Assembly (NCBI GenBank): GCA_900545545.1
Contig: UQZO01000005.1
Location: 83,926-147,925, forward strand
Direction of reading: 5' to 3'
From: an uncultured Subdoligranulum sp.
Lineage (GTDB): Bacteria; Bacillota; Clostridia; Oscillospirales; Ruminococcaceae
Length of the DNA: 64,000 nt
Part shown: positions 9,951 to 17,628 of the stretch, one piece after another
Layout of the letters: each line of letters opens with the position of its first letter
Position numbering within the stretch: position 1 is the first letter of the stretch
The notes under the pieces: generated by a model
The model's input: the letters and a program-made list of their open reading frames with translations, nothing else
Database searches by the model: none
Told to the model about the DNA's origin: nothing
Translations under genes and position numbers: made by a program

Positions 9951-9992
9951 TGTGACCTCATCACAGAAAACGACAGACGCAGGGTGTATACT
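9951..9992 (+). promoter_or_regulatory. Promoter of trx/rhodanese/CoADR operon with Crp/Fnr-type palindrome
   Basis: TATACT (9987-9992) serves as -10, but the -35 region (CAGAAA) is poor. In its place stands a perfect dyad TGTGA-CCTCA-TCACA (9951-9965), centred about 41 bp before the expected start of transcription. That is the class II activator position of Crp/Fnr proteins. A Crp/Fnr gene lies at the far end of the same block (12539-13198). Confidence 0.65.
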
Positions 9993-10026
9993 AGAGCCAC
10001 AACAAGAGAATAAGGAGGACAAAACA

Positions 10027-10341
10027 ATGTCTGTACTGCATATTACGAAAGAAAACTTCAACGCTGAGGTTGTGAACTCCGACCGTCCGGTTCTGCTGGA
10101 TTTCTGGGCCACCTGGTGCGGCCCCTGCCGTATGGTAGGCCCGCTGGTGGAGGAGATCGCCGCCGAGCATCCCGAAATCAAGGTAGGCAAGATCAACGTG
10201 GATGAGCAGCCCGAGCTGGCCGCCCAGTTCCAGATCATGAGCATCCCCACCCTGATGGTGGTGAAAAGCGGCAAGATCACCCAGCGCGTGGTTGGCGCCC
10301 GCCCCAAGGCCCAGATCCTGGCGCTGGTACAGGAGGGCTGA
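10027..10341 (+). CDS. trxA: Thioredoxin
   Basis: Small cytosolic dithiol-disulfide protein of 104 residues with the canonical active site WCGPC (Cys31 and Cys34), the conserved cis-Pro in SIPTLM and the usual thioredoxin length. The ATG at 10027 has TAAGGAGG 9 nt upstream; longer in-frame readings start before this site. It leads an operon with a rhodanese and a CoA-disulfide-reductase-like enzyme, so it probably reduces persulfide or disulfide intermediates of that system. The promoter carries a Crp/Fnr-type site. Confidence 0.95.
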   Translation: MSVLHITKENFNAEVVNSDRPVLLDFWATWCGPCRMVGPLVEEIAAEHPEIKVGKINVDEQPELAAQFQIMSIPTLMVVKSGKITQRVVGARPKAQILALVQEG

Positions 10342-10344
10342 ACC

Positions 10345-10665
10345 ATGGGTTTCTTTGATTTTCTGCGCGGGCCGGACATGGATGCCGGTGTGGAGCAGTT
10401 CCGCCAGACCCCCGGCGCCCTGCTGCTGGATGTGCGCACCGAGGGTGAGTACGCCGAGGGGCACATTTCCGGGGCGAAGAATCTGCCGCTGCAATCGCTG
10501 GCGGGCATCGCTACAGTGGCCCCTGCCAAGGATACCCCGCTGTTTCTCTACTGCCGCAGCGGCGCCCGCAGCAGCCAGGCTGCCAGCCAGCTGCAGCGCA
10601 TGGGCTACACCCGGGTGACCAACATCGGCGGGATCATGAACTATCAGGGAAAGGTGGAACGGTAA
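10345..10665 (+). CDS. Single-domain rhodanese-like sulfurtransferase
   Basis: A 106-residue cytosolic protein with one rhodanese domain: LLLDVRTEGEYAEGHI, then the active loop CRSGARS with Cys70 as the persulfide carrier. It starts 3 bp after the thioredoxin stop and ends 1 bp before the next gene, so the three are co-translated. The context points to handling of sulfane sulfur (polysulfide, persulfide). The natural donor is not visible. Confidence 0.93.
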   Translation: MGFFDFLRGPDMDAGVEQFRQTPGALLLDVRTEGEYAEGHISGAKNLPLQSLAGIATVAPAKDTPLFLYCRSGARSSQAASQLQRMGYTRVTNIGGIMNYQGKVER

Positions 10666-10666
10666 G

Positions 10667-12358
10667 ATGAAAGTCGTCATCGTGGGCGGTGTGGCAGGCG
10701 GTGCCACCGCGGCAGCCCGGCTTCGCCGGCTGGACGAAACCGCCGAGATCGTGGTGTTTGAGCGGTCGGGGTTCATCTCCTATGCCAACTGCGGTCTGCC
10801 TTACTACATCGGCGGCGTGATCGAGGATGAGGCCGAACTGACGCTGCAAACCCCGGAGAGTTTTTATGAGCGGTTCCGGGTACAGGTCAAGGTCCGCCAC
10901 GAGGTCACGGCCATCGACCGTGCCGCCAAGACGGTGACGGTACGCGATCTTACCACCGGCAGAGTTTTCACCGAAGTCTACGACAAATTGCTGCTGGCCC
11001 CCGGTGCCAGACCCACCCAGCCCGCGCTGCCCGGCGTGGGGCTGGACCGGCTGTTCACCCTGCGCACCGTGGAGGACACCCTGCGCATCCGCCGTTTTGT
11101 GGATGAACAGCACCCCCAATCGGTGGTACTGGCGGGCGGCGGGTTCATCGGGCTGGAACTGGCCGAGAACCTGCGGGAGCGGGGCCTGGATGTGACCATT
11201 GCACAGCGGCCCCGCCAGCTGATGGCCCCCTTTGACGCCGACATGGCGGCGCTGATCCACCGGGAAGTCCGCGCCCACGGCGTACATCTGGCCCTGGGCC
11301 ACACGGTGGAAGGCTTTGCTGAAACCAACGGCGGCGTGGAGGTACTGCTCAAAGACGAGCAGCCGCTGCGGGCCGACATGGTGGTGCTGGCCATCGGTGT
11401 AACGCCGGACAGCCGGCTGGCCGCCGACGCCGGGCTGGAGCTGGGGCTCAAGGGCAGCATTGCGGTCAACGACCGGATGCAGACCTCCGACCCGGACATT
11501 TATGCCGTAGGCGACGCCGTACAGGTACGCCACTTCGTCAGCGGGCAGCCCGCCCTCATCGCGCTGGCGGGTCCTGCCAACAAACAGGGCCGCATTGCCG
11601 CCGACAACATCGCCGGCGGTGACAGTCACTTCAAGGGTTCCCAGGGCAGCTCGGTGCTGAAGATCTTTGGCCTGACCGCCGCCGCCACCGGCCTGAACGA
11701 GGGCGCTGCCCGCCGGGCGGGTCTGGACACCGACGCCGTGGTGCTTTCCCCCATGAACCACGCCGGGTACTATCCGGGCGGCCAGGTGATGACGATGAAG
11801 GTCATCTTTGAGCGGCGCACCGGCAAGATTCTGGGTGCGCAGATCATCGGTTCCGACGGTGTGGACAAGCGCATCGATGTACTGGCCACTGCCATCCGGG
11901 CCGGTATGAGTGCCTACGACCTGACCGAGCTGGACCTGGCCTATGCGCCGCCCTATTCCTCGGCCAAGGACCCGGTGAACATGGCGGGCTATATGATCGA
12001 AAACCTGCTCACCGGCAGGGTACGGCAGTTCCGTCTGGATGACCTGGCCGCCCTGCCCCGGGACGGCAGCGTGACGCTGGTGGATGCCCGCACCCCCGGC
12101 GAATACCGCCGGGGCCATGCGGACGGGTTTATCAACCTGCCGCTGGACGAACTGCGGCAGCACCTGGCAGAACTGGACCCCGCCAAGCCCGTGTATGTCA
12201 TGTGCCAGAGCGGCCTGCGCAGCTATCTGGCCTGCCGCATCCTGGCCCAGCACGGTTTTACCTGCTACAACTTTACGGGTGGCTACCGTTTTTATGAAGC
12301 CGTAGCCACCGACCACCGCCAGAGCCAGCAGGCGTTTGCCTGCGGCATGGACAAATAA
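10667..12358 (+). CDS. cdr: CoA-disulfide reductase-like FAD enzyme fused to a rhodanese domain
   Basis: A 563-residue FAD- and NAD(P)H-dependent pyridine nucleotide-disulfide oxidoreductase. It has the FAD motif GGVAGG (residues 7-12), the single redox Cys42 in SYANCGLPYY typical of CoA-disulfide reductases and NADH peroxidases, and a second nucleotide site GGGFIGLELAENL. The FAD contact TSDPDIYAVGDA and a dimerisation domain come next, then a C-terminal rhodanese domain with Cys513 in MCQSGLRS. This is the CoADR-Rhd architecture, which reduces CoA persulfide or polysulfide. It starts 1 bp after the rhodanese gene. Whether it acts on CoA disulfide, persulfide or polysulfide cannot be told from sequence. 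Confidence 0.92.
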   Translation: MKVVIVGGVAGGATAAARLRRLDETAEIVVFERSGFISYANCGLPYYIGGVIEDEAELTLQTPESFYERFRVQVKVRHEVTAIDRAAKTVTVRDLTTGRVFTEVYDKLLLAPGARPTQPALPGVGLDRLFTLRTVEDTLRIRRFVDEQHPQSVVLAGGGFIGLELAENLRERGLDVTIAQRPRQLMAPFDADMAALIHREVRAHGVHLALGHTVEGFAETNGGVEVLLKDEQPLRADMVVLAIGVTPDSRLAADAGLELGLKGSIAVNDRMQTSDPDIYAVGDAVQVRHFVSGQPALIALAGPANKQGRIAADNIAGGDSHFKGSQGSSVLKIFGLTAAATGLNEGAARRAGLDTDAVVLSPMNHAGYYPGGQVMTMKVIFERRTGKILGAQIIGSDGVDKRIDVLATAIRAGMSAYDLTELDLAYAPPYSSAKDPVNMAGYMIENLLTGRVRQFRLDDLAALPRDGSVTLVDARTPGEYRRGHADGFINLPLDELRQHLAELDPAKPVYVMCQSGLRSYLACRILAQHGFTCYNFTGGYRFYEAVATDHRQSQQAFACGMDK

Positions 12359-12372
12359 TCTTGCTTCAAAAG

Positions 12373-12416
12373 GGAGGTTCGGATTCAGCGGCTGCGCCGC
12401 ATCTCCTGCACCTCCC
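12373..12416 (+). repeat. 44-bp 3'-UTR hairpin element, copy 2
   Basis: Inverted copy of 3361-3404 with one mismatch (12401). It starts 14 nt after the CoADR stop and precedes its terminator. Read in the sense of its upstream gene, it has the same orientation and spacing as copy 1 behind ppaC. Confidence 0.85.
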
Positions 12417-12435
12417 TCTTGGACACCCACCATCA

Positions 12436-12487
12436 CAAAAAAACGCGTTCTTGTGCCGTATTCCGGCGACTCGAACGCGTTTTTTTG
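12436..12487. terminator. Bidirectional terminator between CoADR and Crp/Fnr genes
   Basis: CAAAAAAACGCGTTC (12436-12450) pairs perfectly with GAACGCGTTTTTTTG (12473-12487), giving T runs on both strands between convergent genes. Confidence 0.88.
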
Positions 12488-12498
12488 TTCTAGCAGTA

Positions 12499-12531
12499 TC
12501 CTGATTGTCGGCACATGTCCGCCGACCAGGA
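12499..12531. repeat. Short hairpin element, copy B
   Basis: TCCTG-ATT-GTCGGC-ACATGTCC-GCCGAC-CAGGA folds into a bulged hairpin with the same core and loop as 7144-7175. It lies just downstream of the Crp/Fnr stop. Confidence 0.55.
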
Positions 12532-12538
12532 TAATATT

Positions 12539-13198
12539 TTATTTTTCCGCCAGGGTCTGCAGGCGGGCGGTGTCCAGCAGTTCCACACTGCCGCGGGACA
12601 GTCTGACCAGCCCCTCTCCCTGGAAATACCGCAGCATCCGGGTGACAACCTCCCGCGGAGACCCCAGGTGATGCCCGATGGTTTCGTGGGTGATTTTCAG
12701 CGTGGTGCTGCCGTCCAGCGCGCTTTCCTCCAGCAGGAACGCTGCCAGTCGTTTATCGAAACTTTTCCACAGGATCTGCTCAATGAGCCACATCACGTCG
12801 GAGAAGCGTTCCGCCATGATCTCGTTGGTGTAGTTGGCCACCGGGGCGGATTCCTCCATCAGCTGCTTGTAGCGCTGGGCCGGGATCTGCCAGAATTCGG
12901 CATCCTTCTCAACCTCGATGGTCACATCATACTGCAGCCCCCGCAGGATGCAGGATGCCGACATCAGGCAAAAATCCCGCGGAAACAGCCGGTAAAGGGT
13001 GACCTCCCGCCCTTCGTCCGAGAGGATGTACACCCGCAGCTGCCCCGTGCGCACCAGCAGAAAACCGATGCAGTCCGCCGAGCCGTTGTGCAGCACGGTC
13101 CCCTCGGGTACGCTGCGCAGGGCAGCGCCACCGGCCAGCGTCTGCTGCTGGGCCGGGGTGAGTTTATCCCATATGGGAAAATATTCTGAAAATTCCAT
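12539..13198 (-). CDS. Crp/Fnr family transcriptional regulator
   Basis: A 219-residue regulator with an N-terminal cyclic-nucleotide-binding fold (PEGTVLHNGSADCIGFLLVRTGQLRVY) and a C-terminal winged helix whose recognition helix is HHLGSPREVVTRMLRYF. It has no N-terminal Cys cluster for an iron-sulfur centre, so it is not a classical FNR. A Cys sits in the effector domain (SADCIG) and another in SASCIL, which could sense thiols; that is inference. It converges on the trx-rhodanese-CoADR operon, whose promoter has a Crp-like dyad. The ATG follows GGGAGGAA by 6 nt. Confidence 0.93.
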   Translation of the reverse strand: MEFSEYFPIWDKLTPAQQQTLAGGAALRSVPEGTVLHNGSADCIGFLLVRTGQLRVYILSDEGREVTLYRLFPRDFCLMSASCILRGLQYDVTIEVEKDAEFWQIPAQRYKQLMEESAPVANYTNEIMAERFSDVMWLIEQILWKSFDKRLAAFLLEESALDGSTTLKITHETIGHHLGSPREVVTRMLRYFQGEGLVRLSRGSVELLDTARLQTLAEK

Positions 13199-13244
13199 CG
13201 GCGGTTCCTCCCTGCCGTTAGCTTATCGTATTTTGGGGCGTTCG

Positions 13245-14132
13245 TCAAATCCCGCCGTTTTCTCCGTCTTCTTTGCGGATAAAATGGGTCTGACGATAGG
13301 TACGCGGCGCCACGCCGTACACCGACTTGAACGCCCGGGAGAAATGCAGCTGGTTGGCGTAACTGACCATGGCGCTGATGGTGCCGATGGGCAGCGCCGT
13401 TTCCTTGAGCATCTGGGCCGCCCGGGCCATGCGGTAGTGCAGCAAAAAGGCCTGGGGGCTTTCCCCCATGGAATCACGGAAAACTTTGCCGAAATAGCTG
13501 CGGTTCAATCCGCAGAAGGCCGCGATCTCCTCGATGGAGATATCCCGCTGGTAATTCTGCTCAATAAAAGAGAGAGCTTCCTTCATATAAAAGTCGCGCA
13601 GACGGCGCTGGCTGGGCAGCCGCTTGTTGGCTGAGGACTGCACCAGCTGGTCCAGAAACAGAAATCCCTGGCCGATCTGCCGCACCGGGCTGTCCTGGGG
13701 GTGGTTGACGATGTTCATCATCTGTTCCTGCAGCAGCCGCCCTGCTTCGCGGCTCTGGGGGGTGTACACCGGCTGCGCGGGGCTTAACCCCGCCAGGCTG
13801 ATGCTCTCGCTGACACGCAGCCCGTCAAACTCGATCCAGGTATATTCCCAGGGATTTTTTTCATCGGCCACGTAGGTGGTGGTCTGGTCCGGCACGATCA
13901 AGAAACCGTGCCCTTTCTCGATACGGTAGGATTTTTCGTTGGCGTAAAGCATGCCCCGCCCCGAAATGACATAGTGGAACAGATAGTGGTCCCGTTTGTG
14001 GGGGCCGTAGGCATGCAGCGGTTCGGTACGCTCCCAACCATACTGGTAGAGGTTCAGGTCCACAAATCGCTCGTCCTGAAAGACATGAAATTTGAGCTTA
14101 TTTTCGGTATATACGTCATTTCGACACTGCAT
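13245..14132 (-). CDS. AraC family regulator of the raffinose-type operon (MsmR-like)
   Basis: A 295-residue DNA-binding protein with an N-terminal cupin-like sugar-binding domain and a C-terminal pair of AraC helix-turn-helix motifs (ISIEEIAAFCGLNRSYFGKVF and the MVSYANQLHFSRAFK region). It is divergent from the substrate-binding protein, permease and alpha-galactosidase genes. The Streptococcus msm/raf loci have the same layout, with an AraC activator. It probably activates that operon when an alpha-galactoside is present. The start at 14132 is followed by a typical N-terminus, although its ribosome site (GGGGAGG) is a little far. Confidence 0.92.
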   Translation of the reverse strand: MQCRNDVYTENKLKFHVFQDERFVDLNLYQYGWERTEPLHAYGPHKRDHYLFHYVISGRGMLYANEKSYRIEKGHGFLIVPDQTTTYVADEKNPWEYTWIEFDGLRVSESISLAGLSPAQPVYTPQSREAGRLLQEQMMNIVNHPQDSPVRQIGQGFLFLDQLVQSSANKRLPSQRRLRDFYMKEALSFIEQNYQRDISIEEIAAFCGLNRSYFGKVFRDSMGESPQAFLLHYRMARAAQMLKETALPIGTISAMVSYANQLHFSRAFKSVYGVAPRTYRQTHFIRKEDGENGGI

Positions 14133-14161
14133 GGCGCCGCCTCCCCTTCCTTCTTTTTCCT

Positions 14162-14191
14162 ATTATATACCATAATGCGTCTACACTTCAA
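14162..14191 (-). promoter_or_regulatory. Promoter of the AraC gene
   Basis: On the minus strand TTGAAG (14186-14191), an 18-bp spacer and TATAAT (14162-14167). Tandem AAATCATA repeats with a 9-bp period (14195-14202 and 14204-14211) lie between it and the operon promoter and could be the AraC site. Confidence 0.55.
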
Positions 14192-14243
14192 TAAAAATCA
14201 TAGAAATCATACAAATTGAGATATGAAAAGAAGAATAAAGATA

Positions 14244-14272
14244 TTCACGCAATGTTCTGCAAATTGTATAAT
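14244..14272 (+). promoter_or_regulatory. Promoter of the raffinose-type operon
   Basis: TTCACG (14244-14249), a 17-bp spacer and a perfect TATAAT (14267-14272). The weak -35 fits activator dependence. Confidence 0.65.
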
Positions 14273-14293
14273 AAAGCTGCTGATTCGGGAAAT

Positions 14294-14323
14294 ATTTTGT
14301 GCATAGTGCACATTGCACAAAAT
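14294..14323 (+). promoter_or_regulatory. Nested palindromic operator downstream of the raf promoter
   Basis: ATTTTGTGC (14294-14302) and GCACAAAAT (14315-14323) form a perfect 9-bp inverted repeat. Inside it the middle half-site also makes dyads TGTGCA-TAG-TGCACA and GTGCA-CAT-TGCAC. It lies about 22-50 bp after the -10, a repressor position, in the 5' leader. Confidence 0.55.
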
Positions 14324-14427
14324 TTTCAAAGAAATTCCATCAAATTGGCGAGAATCCACTCTCCCACTGCCGCACCGGCCGGGCTGGCAGCGAACCACTG
14401 CAAAAGATCAACAGGAGGAAGACATCT

Positions 14428-15723
14428 ATGAACATCAAACGGAAGTTGGTTGCCGGGTTGATGGCGACGTGCCTGACGGCAGGTTTGGCCACGGGCCTGA
14501 CCGCATGCGGATCGGACAGCTCCGACGGCACCGTGAACCTGACGTTCCAGATCTGGGACGTTGCGCAGCGTGACGGTATGCAGGCGATGTGTGACGCCTA
14601 CACCGAGCAGCATCCCAACGTCCACATCGAGGTGCAGGTTACCAGCTGGGATGAGTACTGGACCAAACTGGAAGCCGCGGCGATCTCCAACCAGATGCCC
14701 GACATCTTCTGGATGCACACCAACGAGATCCTGAAGTATGCCGACTACGGCAAACTGGCCGATTGCTCCGACATCGTGGACACCGAGCACTTCTCGGACA
14801 TTTCGCTGGCCAACGCCAGCGGCTCCGACGGCAAGCTGTACGCTGTGCCCAAGGACAAGGATACCGTCGGCCTTGTGTACAACAAGGAAATGTTTGACGC
14901 GGCCGGTGTGGCTTACCCCGACGAAACCTGGACCTGGGATGACCTGTGCGAGGCCTCCCAGAAGATTTACGACGCCACCGGCAAGTACGGCTACATGGCC
15001 TACGGCGACGATCAGCTGGGTTACTGGAACTTCGTGTACCAGGCGGGCGGCAGCATCCTGACCGAGGACAAGACCCGCGGCAACTTCACCGATCCCGCCA
15101 CCAAGATGGGCATGGAATTCTACATCAATCTGCAGCAGAACGAATGGTGCCCCAACCAGAACTACTTTGCAGAAACCGCCCCCGGCACCGCCTTCTTCTC
15201 CGAGAAGGGCGCCATGTTCTTTGAGGGCGACTGGAACATCCTGAGCGAGCTGAAGAACTACCCCGACATGGTGGGTAAGTGGGACGTAGCCGTGCTGCCC
15301 AAGTGCCCCAACCCCATGAGCGGTGACGGCCGCGCTTCCATCTCCAACGGCCTGAGCTACGCCACCAGCGCCACCAACAAGCACATGGACATCGTCAAGG
15401 ACGTGCTGAAGTTCTTCGGCAGCGAGGAAGGCCAGCGCATCCAGGGCGAGAGCGGCGCTGCCATCCCCGCCTACGAAGGCCTGGAAGAGACCTGGGTCGG
15501 CGTCTTTGATGAGTATCCCATCAATGTGCAGCCCTTCATCGACATGTTTGACTACTGCGTCCAGAGCGTCAACAACGCCGCCCGCCCCGAGTGGAAGACC
15601 CCGGTCAGCGATACGCTGCTGAAGATCTACACCGGCGAGTTGGACATCGACACCGGCCTGCAGACGATGCAAGAGATCGTGGATGAGGCCAGTGCCGAAT
15701 ATTACCCGGAGGAGGATGCGTAA
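14428..15723 (+). CDS. Sugar ABC transporter substrate-binding lipoprotein
   Basis: A 431-residue extracellular solute-binding protein of family 1 (CUT1 type). It has a signal peptide with lipobox LTAC (Cys about residue 28), then the start of the bilobed fold (VNLTFQIWDVAQRDGMQ). Aromatic and acidic residues are typical of oligosaccharide pockets (YWTKLEAAAISNQMPDIFWMHTNE). The ATG at 14428 follows AGGAGGAA. It is the first gene of the operon with two permeases and an alpha-galactosidase, so raffinose, stachyose or melibiose is the likely ligand. It overlaps the next gene by one base (TAATG). Confidence 0.94.
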   Translation: MNIKRKLVAGLMATCLTAGLATGLTACGSDSSDGTVNLTFQIWDVAQRDGMQAMCDAYTEQHPNVHIEVQVTSWDEYWTKLEAAAISNQMPDIFWMHTNEILKYADYGKLADCSDIVDTEHFSDISLANASGSDGKLYAVPKDKDTVGLVYNKEMFDAAGVAYPDETWTWDDLCEASQKIYDATGKYGYMAYGDDQLGYWNFVYQAGGSILTEDKTRGNFTDPATKMGMEFYINLQQNEWCPNQNYFAETAPGTAFFSEKGAMFFEGDWNILSELKNYPDMVGKWDVAVLPKCPNPMSGDGRASISNGLSYATSATNKHMDIVKDVLKFFGSEEGQRIQGESGAAIPAYEGLEETWVGVFDEYPINVQPFIDMFDYCVQSVNNAARPEWKTPVSDTLLKIYTGELDIDTGLQTMQEIVDEASAEYYPEEDA

Positions 15724-16607
15724 TGCAAAAATCATCGAAACTTGCCCGCGATGGTGCCAAGTGGGGCCTGCTTATGGTCGCGCCCACCATCATCGGTCTG
15801 CTGGTCCTGAACATCTATCCCTTCCTTGACGCCATCCGCATGAGCTTTTCCAAGTCGCTGCCCTTCGGCATGTTCGAGTTCGAGGGCATCGACAACTATG
15901 TGGAAATGTTCCAGAACGCTGAATTCTGGAAGGCTACCTGGAATACCATCCTGTTCTGCATCCTGACGGTGCCGGTAGGCATCTTCCTGGCGCTGCTGGT
16001 GGCCGTGCTGCTGAACAGCAAGATCCGCGGCCGCACCACCTTCCGTGCCATCTTCTTCCTGCCCATGGTTGTGGCCCCTGCCGCCGTGGCTATGGTTTGG
16101 AAGTGGATTTTTAACACCCAATATGGTATTATTAACTCGGTGTTCGGCGTCAACGTCGGTTGGCTGACCGATTCCCGCTTTGTACTTCTCACCTGCGCCG
16201 TCGTTCAGATCTGGTCCAACATCGGCTACGACGCCGTGCTGCTGCTGGCCGGCCTGCAGAATGTTTCGGCCACCCTGTACGAGGCTGCCGACCTGGACGG
16301 CGCGTCCAAGGTCAAGCAGTTCTTCTCCATCACGCTGCCCATGGTTTCGCCCACGCTGTTCGTTGTCATGATCATGCGTCTGATGTCCTCTTTGAAGGTC
16401 TTCGACCTGATCTACATGATGGTGGATGACGCCAACCCCGCTTTGAACGATGCCCAGAGCTTGATGTCCCTGTTCTACCGCGAGAGCTTTATCGCCGGTG
16501 ACAAGGGCTATGCATCCGCCATCGTCGTCTGGACCGTGCTGCTGATCGGTGTTGTCACCCTCTTCCAGTTCTGGGGCCAGAAGAAGTGGGTCAATTACGA
16601 GGTGTGA
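15723..16607 (+). CDS. Sugar ABC transporter permease, MalF/UgpA type
   Basis: A 294-residue inner-membrane protein with six predicted helices and the EAA loop EAADLDGASKVKQFFSITLP, which docks the ATPase. It is coupled to the binding protein gene by a TAATG overlap, and the second permease follows 10 bp on. No ATPase gene is present in the operon. As in other CUT1 systems, a shared MsmK/UgpC-type ATPase encoded elsewhere probably powers it. Confidence 0.95.
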   Translation: MQKSSKLARDGAKWGLLMVAPTIIGLLVLNIYPFLDAIRMSFSKSLPFGMFEFEGIDNYVEMFQNAEFWKATWNTILFCILTVPVGIFLALLVAVLLNSKIRGRTTFRAIFFLPMVVAPAAVAMVWKWIFNTQYGIINSVFGVNVGWLTDSRFVLLTCAVVQIWSNIGYDAVLLLAGLQNVSATLYEAADLDGASKVKQFFSITLPMVSPTLFVVMIMRLMSSLKVFDLIYMMVDDANPALNDAQSLMSLFYRESFIAGDKGYASAIVVWTVLLIGVVTLFQFWGQKKWVNYEV

Positions 16608-16617
16608 GGTGTAAAGT

Positions 16618-17454
16618 ATGAATACCAGTATGAAAAGCAACAAGCGGCTTTCCACCACGCTGACCTATGTTGTTCTGATCCTGGGCAGCATCCTCATGAT
16701 CTTCCCCTTCGTATGGATGCTTCTGACCAGCTTCAAAACCCAGGCCGAATCCATGGCGATCCCGCCGCAGATCCTGCCCTCCCAGTGGAACTTCGACAAC
16801 TTCGCTACAGCGCTGGCAAGCCTTCCCTTCCTGAACCTGTACGTCAACACCGGTCTGTTGATCGTGTTCCGTGTGGTCTGCGCCGTGCTCTTCAGCTCGA
16901 TGGCCGGCTATGCCTTCGCCAAACTGCAGTTCCCCTGCAAGAACCTGCTGTTCAGCATCGTGCTGGTGCAGATGATGCTGCCCAGCCAGATCTTCATCAC
17001 CCCGCAGTACCTGATGCTGGCTCGCATGGGCCTGACCAACACCATCTTCGCGCTGGTGTTCCCCGGCCTGGTCTCCGCTTTCGGCACCTTCTTCCTGCGG
17101 CAGACGTACTTAGGCATCCCCAATGAGATTGCCGAGGCCGCCTATCTGGACGGCTGTACCAAGTGGCAGACCTTCACCAAGGTCATGTTCCCCCTGACCG
17201 GTTCCAGCTGCGCTGCTCTGGCGATCTTCACCGCGGTGTTTGCTTACTCCGACCTGATGTGGCCCCTGATCTGCAACACCGACCTGAACATGATGACCCT
17301 TTCCGCCGGCCTTTCTACCCTGAACGGCCAGTACACCACCAACTTCCCGGTCCTGATGGCCGGCAGCTTCCTGGCCATGATCCCCATGGTCATCCTGTAC
17401 CTGCTGTTCCAGAAACAGTTCATCCAGGGCATTGCGATGACCGGCGGCAAATAA
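16618..17454 (+). CDS. Sugar ABC transporter permease, MalG/UgpE type
   Basis: The second membrane half of the importer, 278 residues, with six helices and the EAA loop EAAYLDGCTKWQTFTKVMFP. It partners the preceding permease. A GC-rich hairpin cluster lies between it and the alpha-galactosidase gene. Confidence 0.95.
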   Translation: MNTSMKSNKRLSTTLTYVVLILGSILMIFPFVWMLLTSFKTQAESMAIPPQILPSQWNFDNFATALASLPFLNLYVNTGLLIVFRVVCAVLFSSMAGYAFAKLQFPCKNLLFSIVLVQMMLPSQIFITPQYLMLARMGLTNTIFALVFPGLVSAFGTFFLRQTYLGIPNEIAEAAYLDGCTKWQTFTKVMFPLTGSSCAALAIFTAVFAYSDLMWPLICNTDLNMMTLSAGLSTLNGQYTTNFPVLMAGSFLAMIPMVILYLLFQKQFIQGIAMTGGK

Positions 17455-17475
17455 TTCGCTCCATCGCTTGATTAT

Positions 17476-17545
17476 GCCTGGCAACAGGCATTCCAGCGGC
17501 AGGCGGACGGACGGCAGATACCGGTCCGCCCGCCTGTTGCTGTTT
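17476..17545 (+). other. Intercistronic hairpins between permease and alpha-galactosidase genes
   Basis: TGCCTG-GCAA-CAGGCA (17475-17490) is a perfect hairpin with a GNRA tetraloop. A larger stem GGCAGGCGGAC / GTCCGCCCGCCTG follows, and then CTGTTTGTTTGG. It may stabilise the upstream mRNA or partly terminate transcription. Confidence 0.45.
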
Positions 17546-17628
17546 GTTTGGAAAACAGTGTGCCCGGAATTTTGCCCTCCGGCTCATTCCGGCACTGTCT
17601 ATATATATTTTTATCAGGAGGTCCTTTT

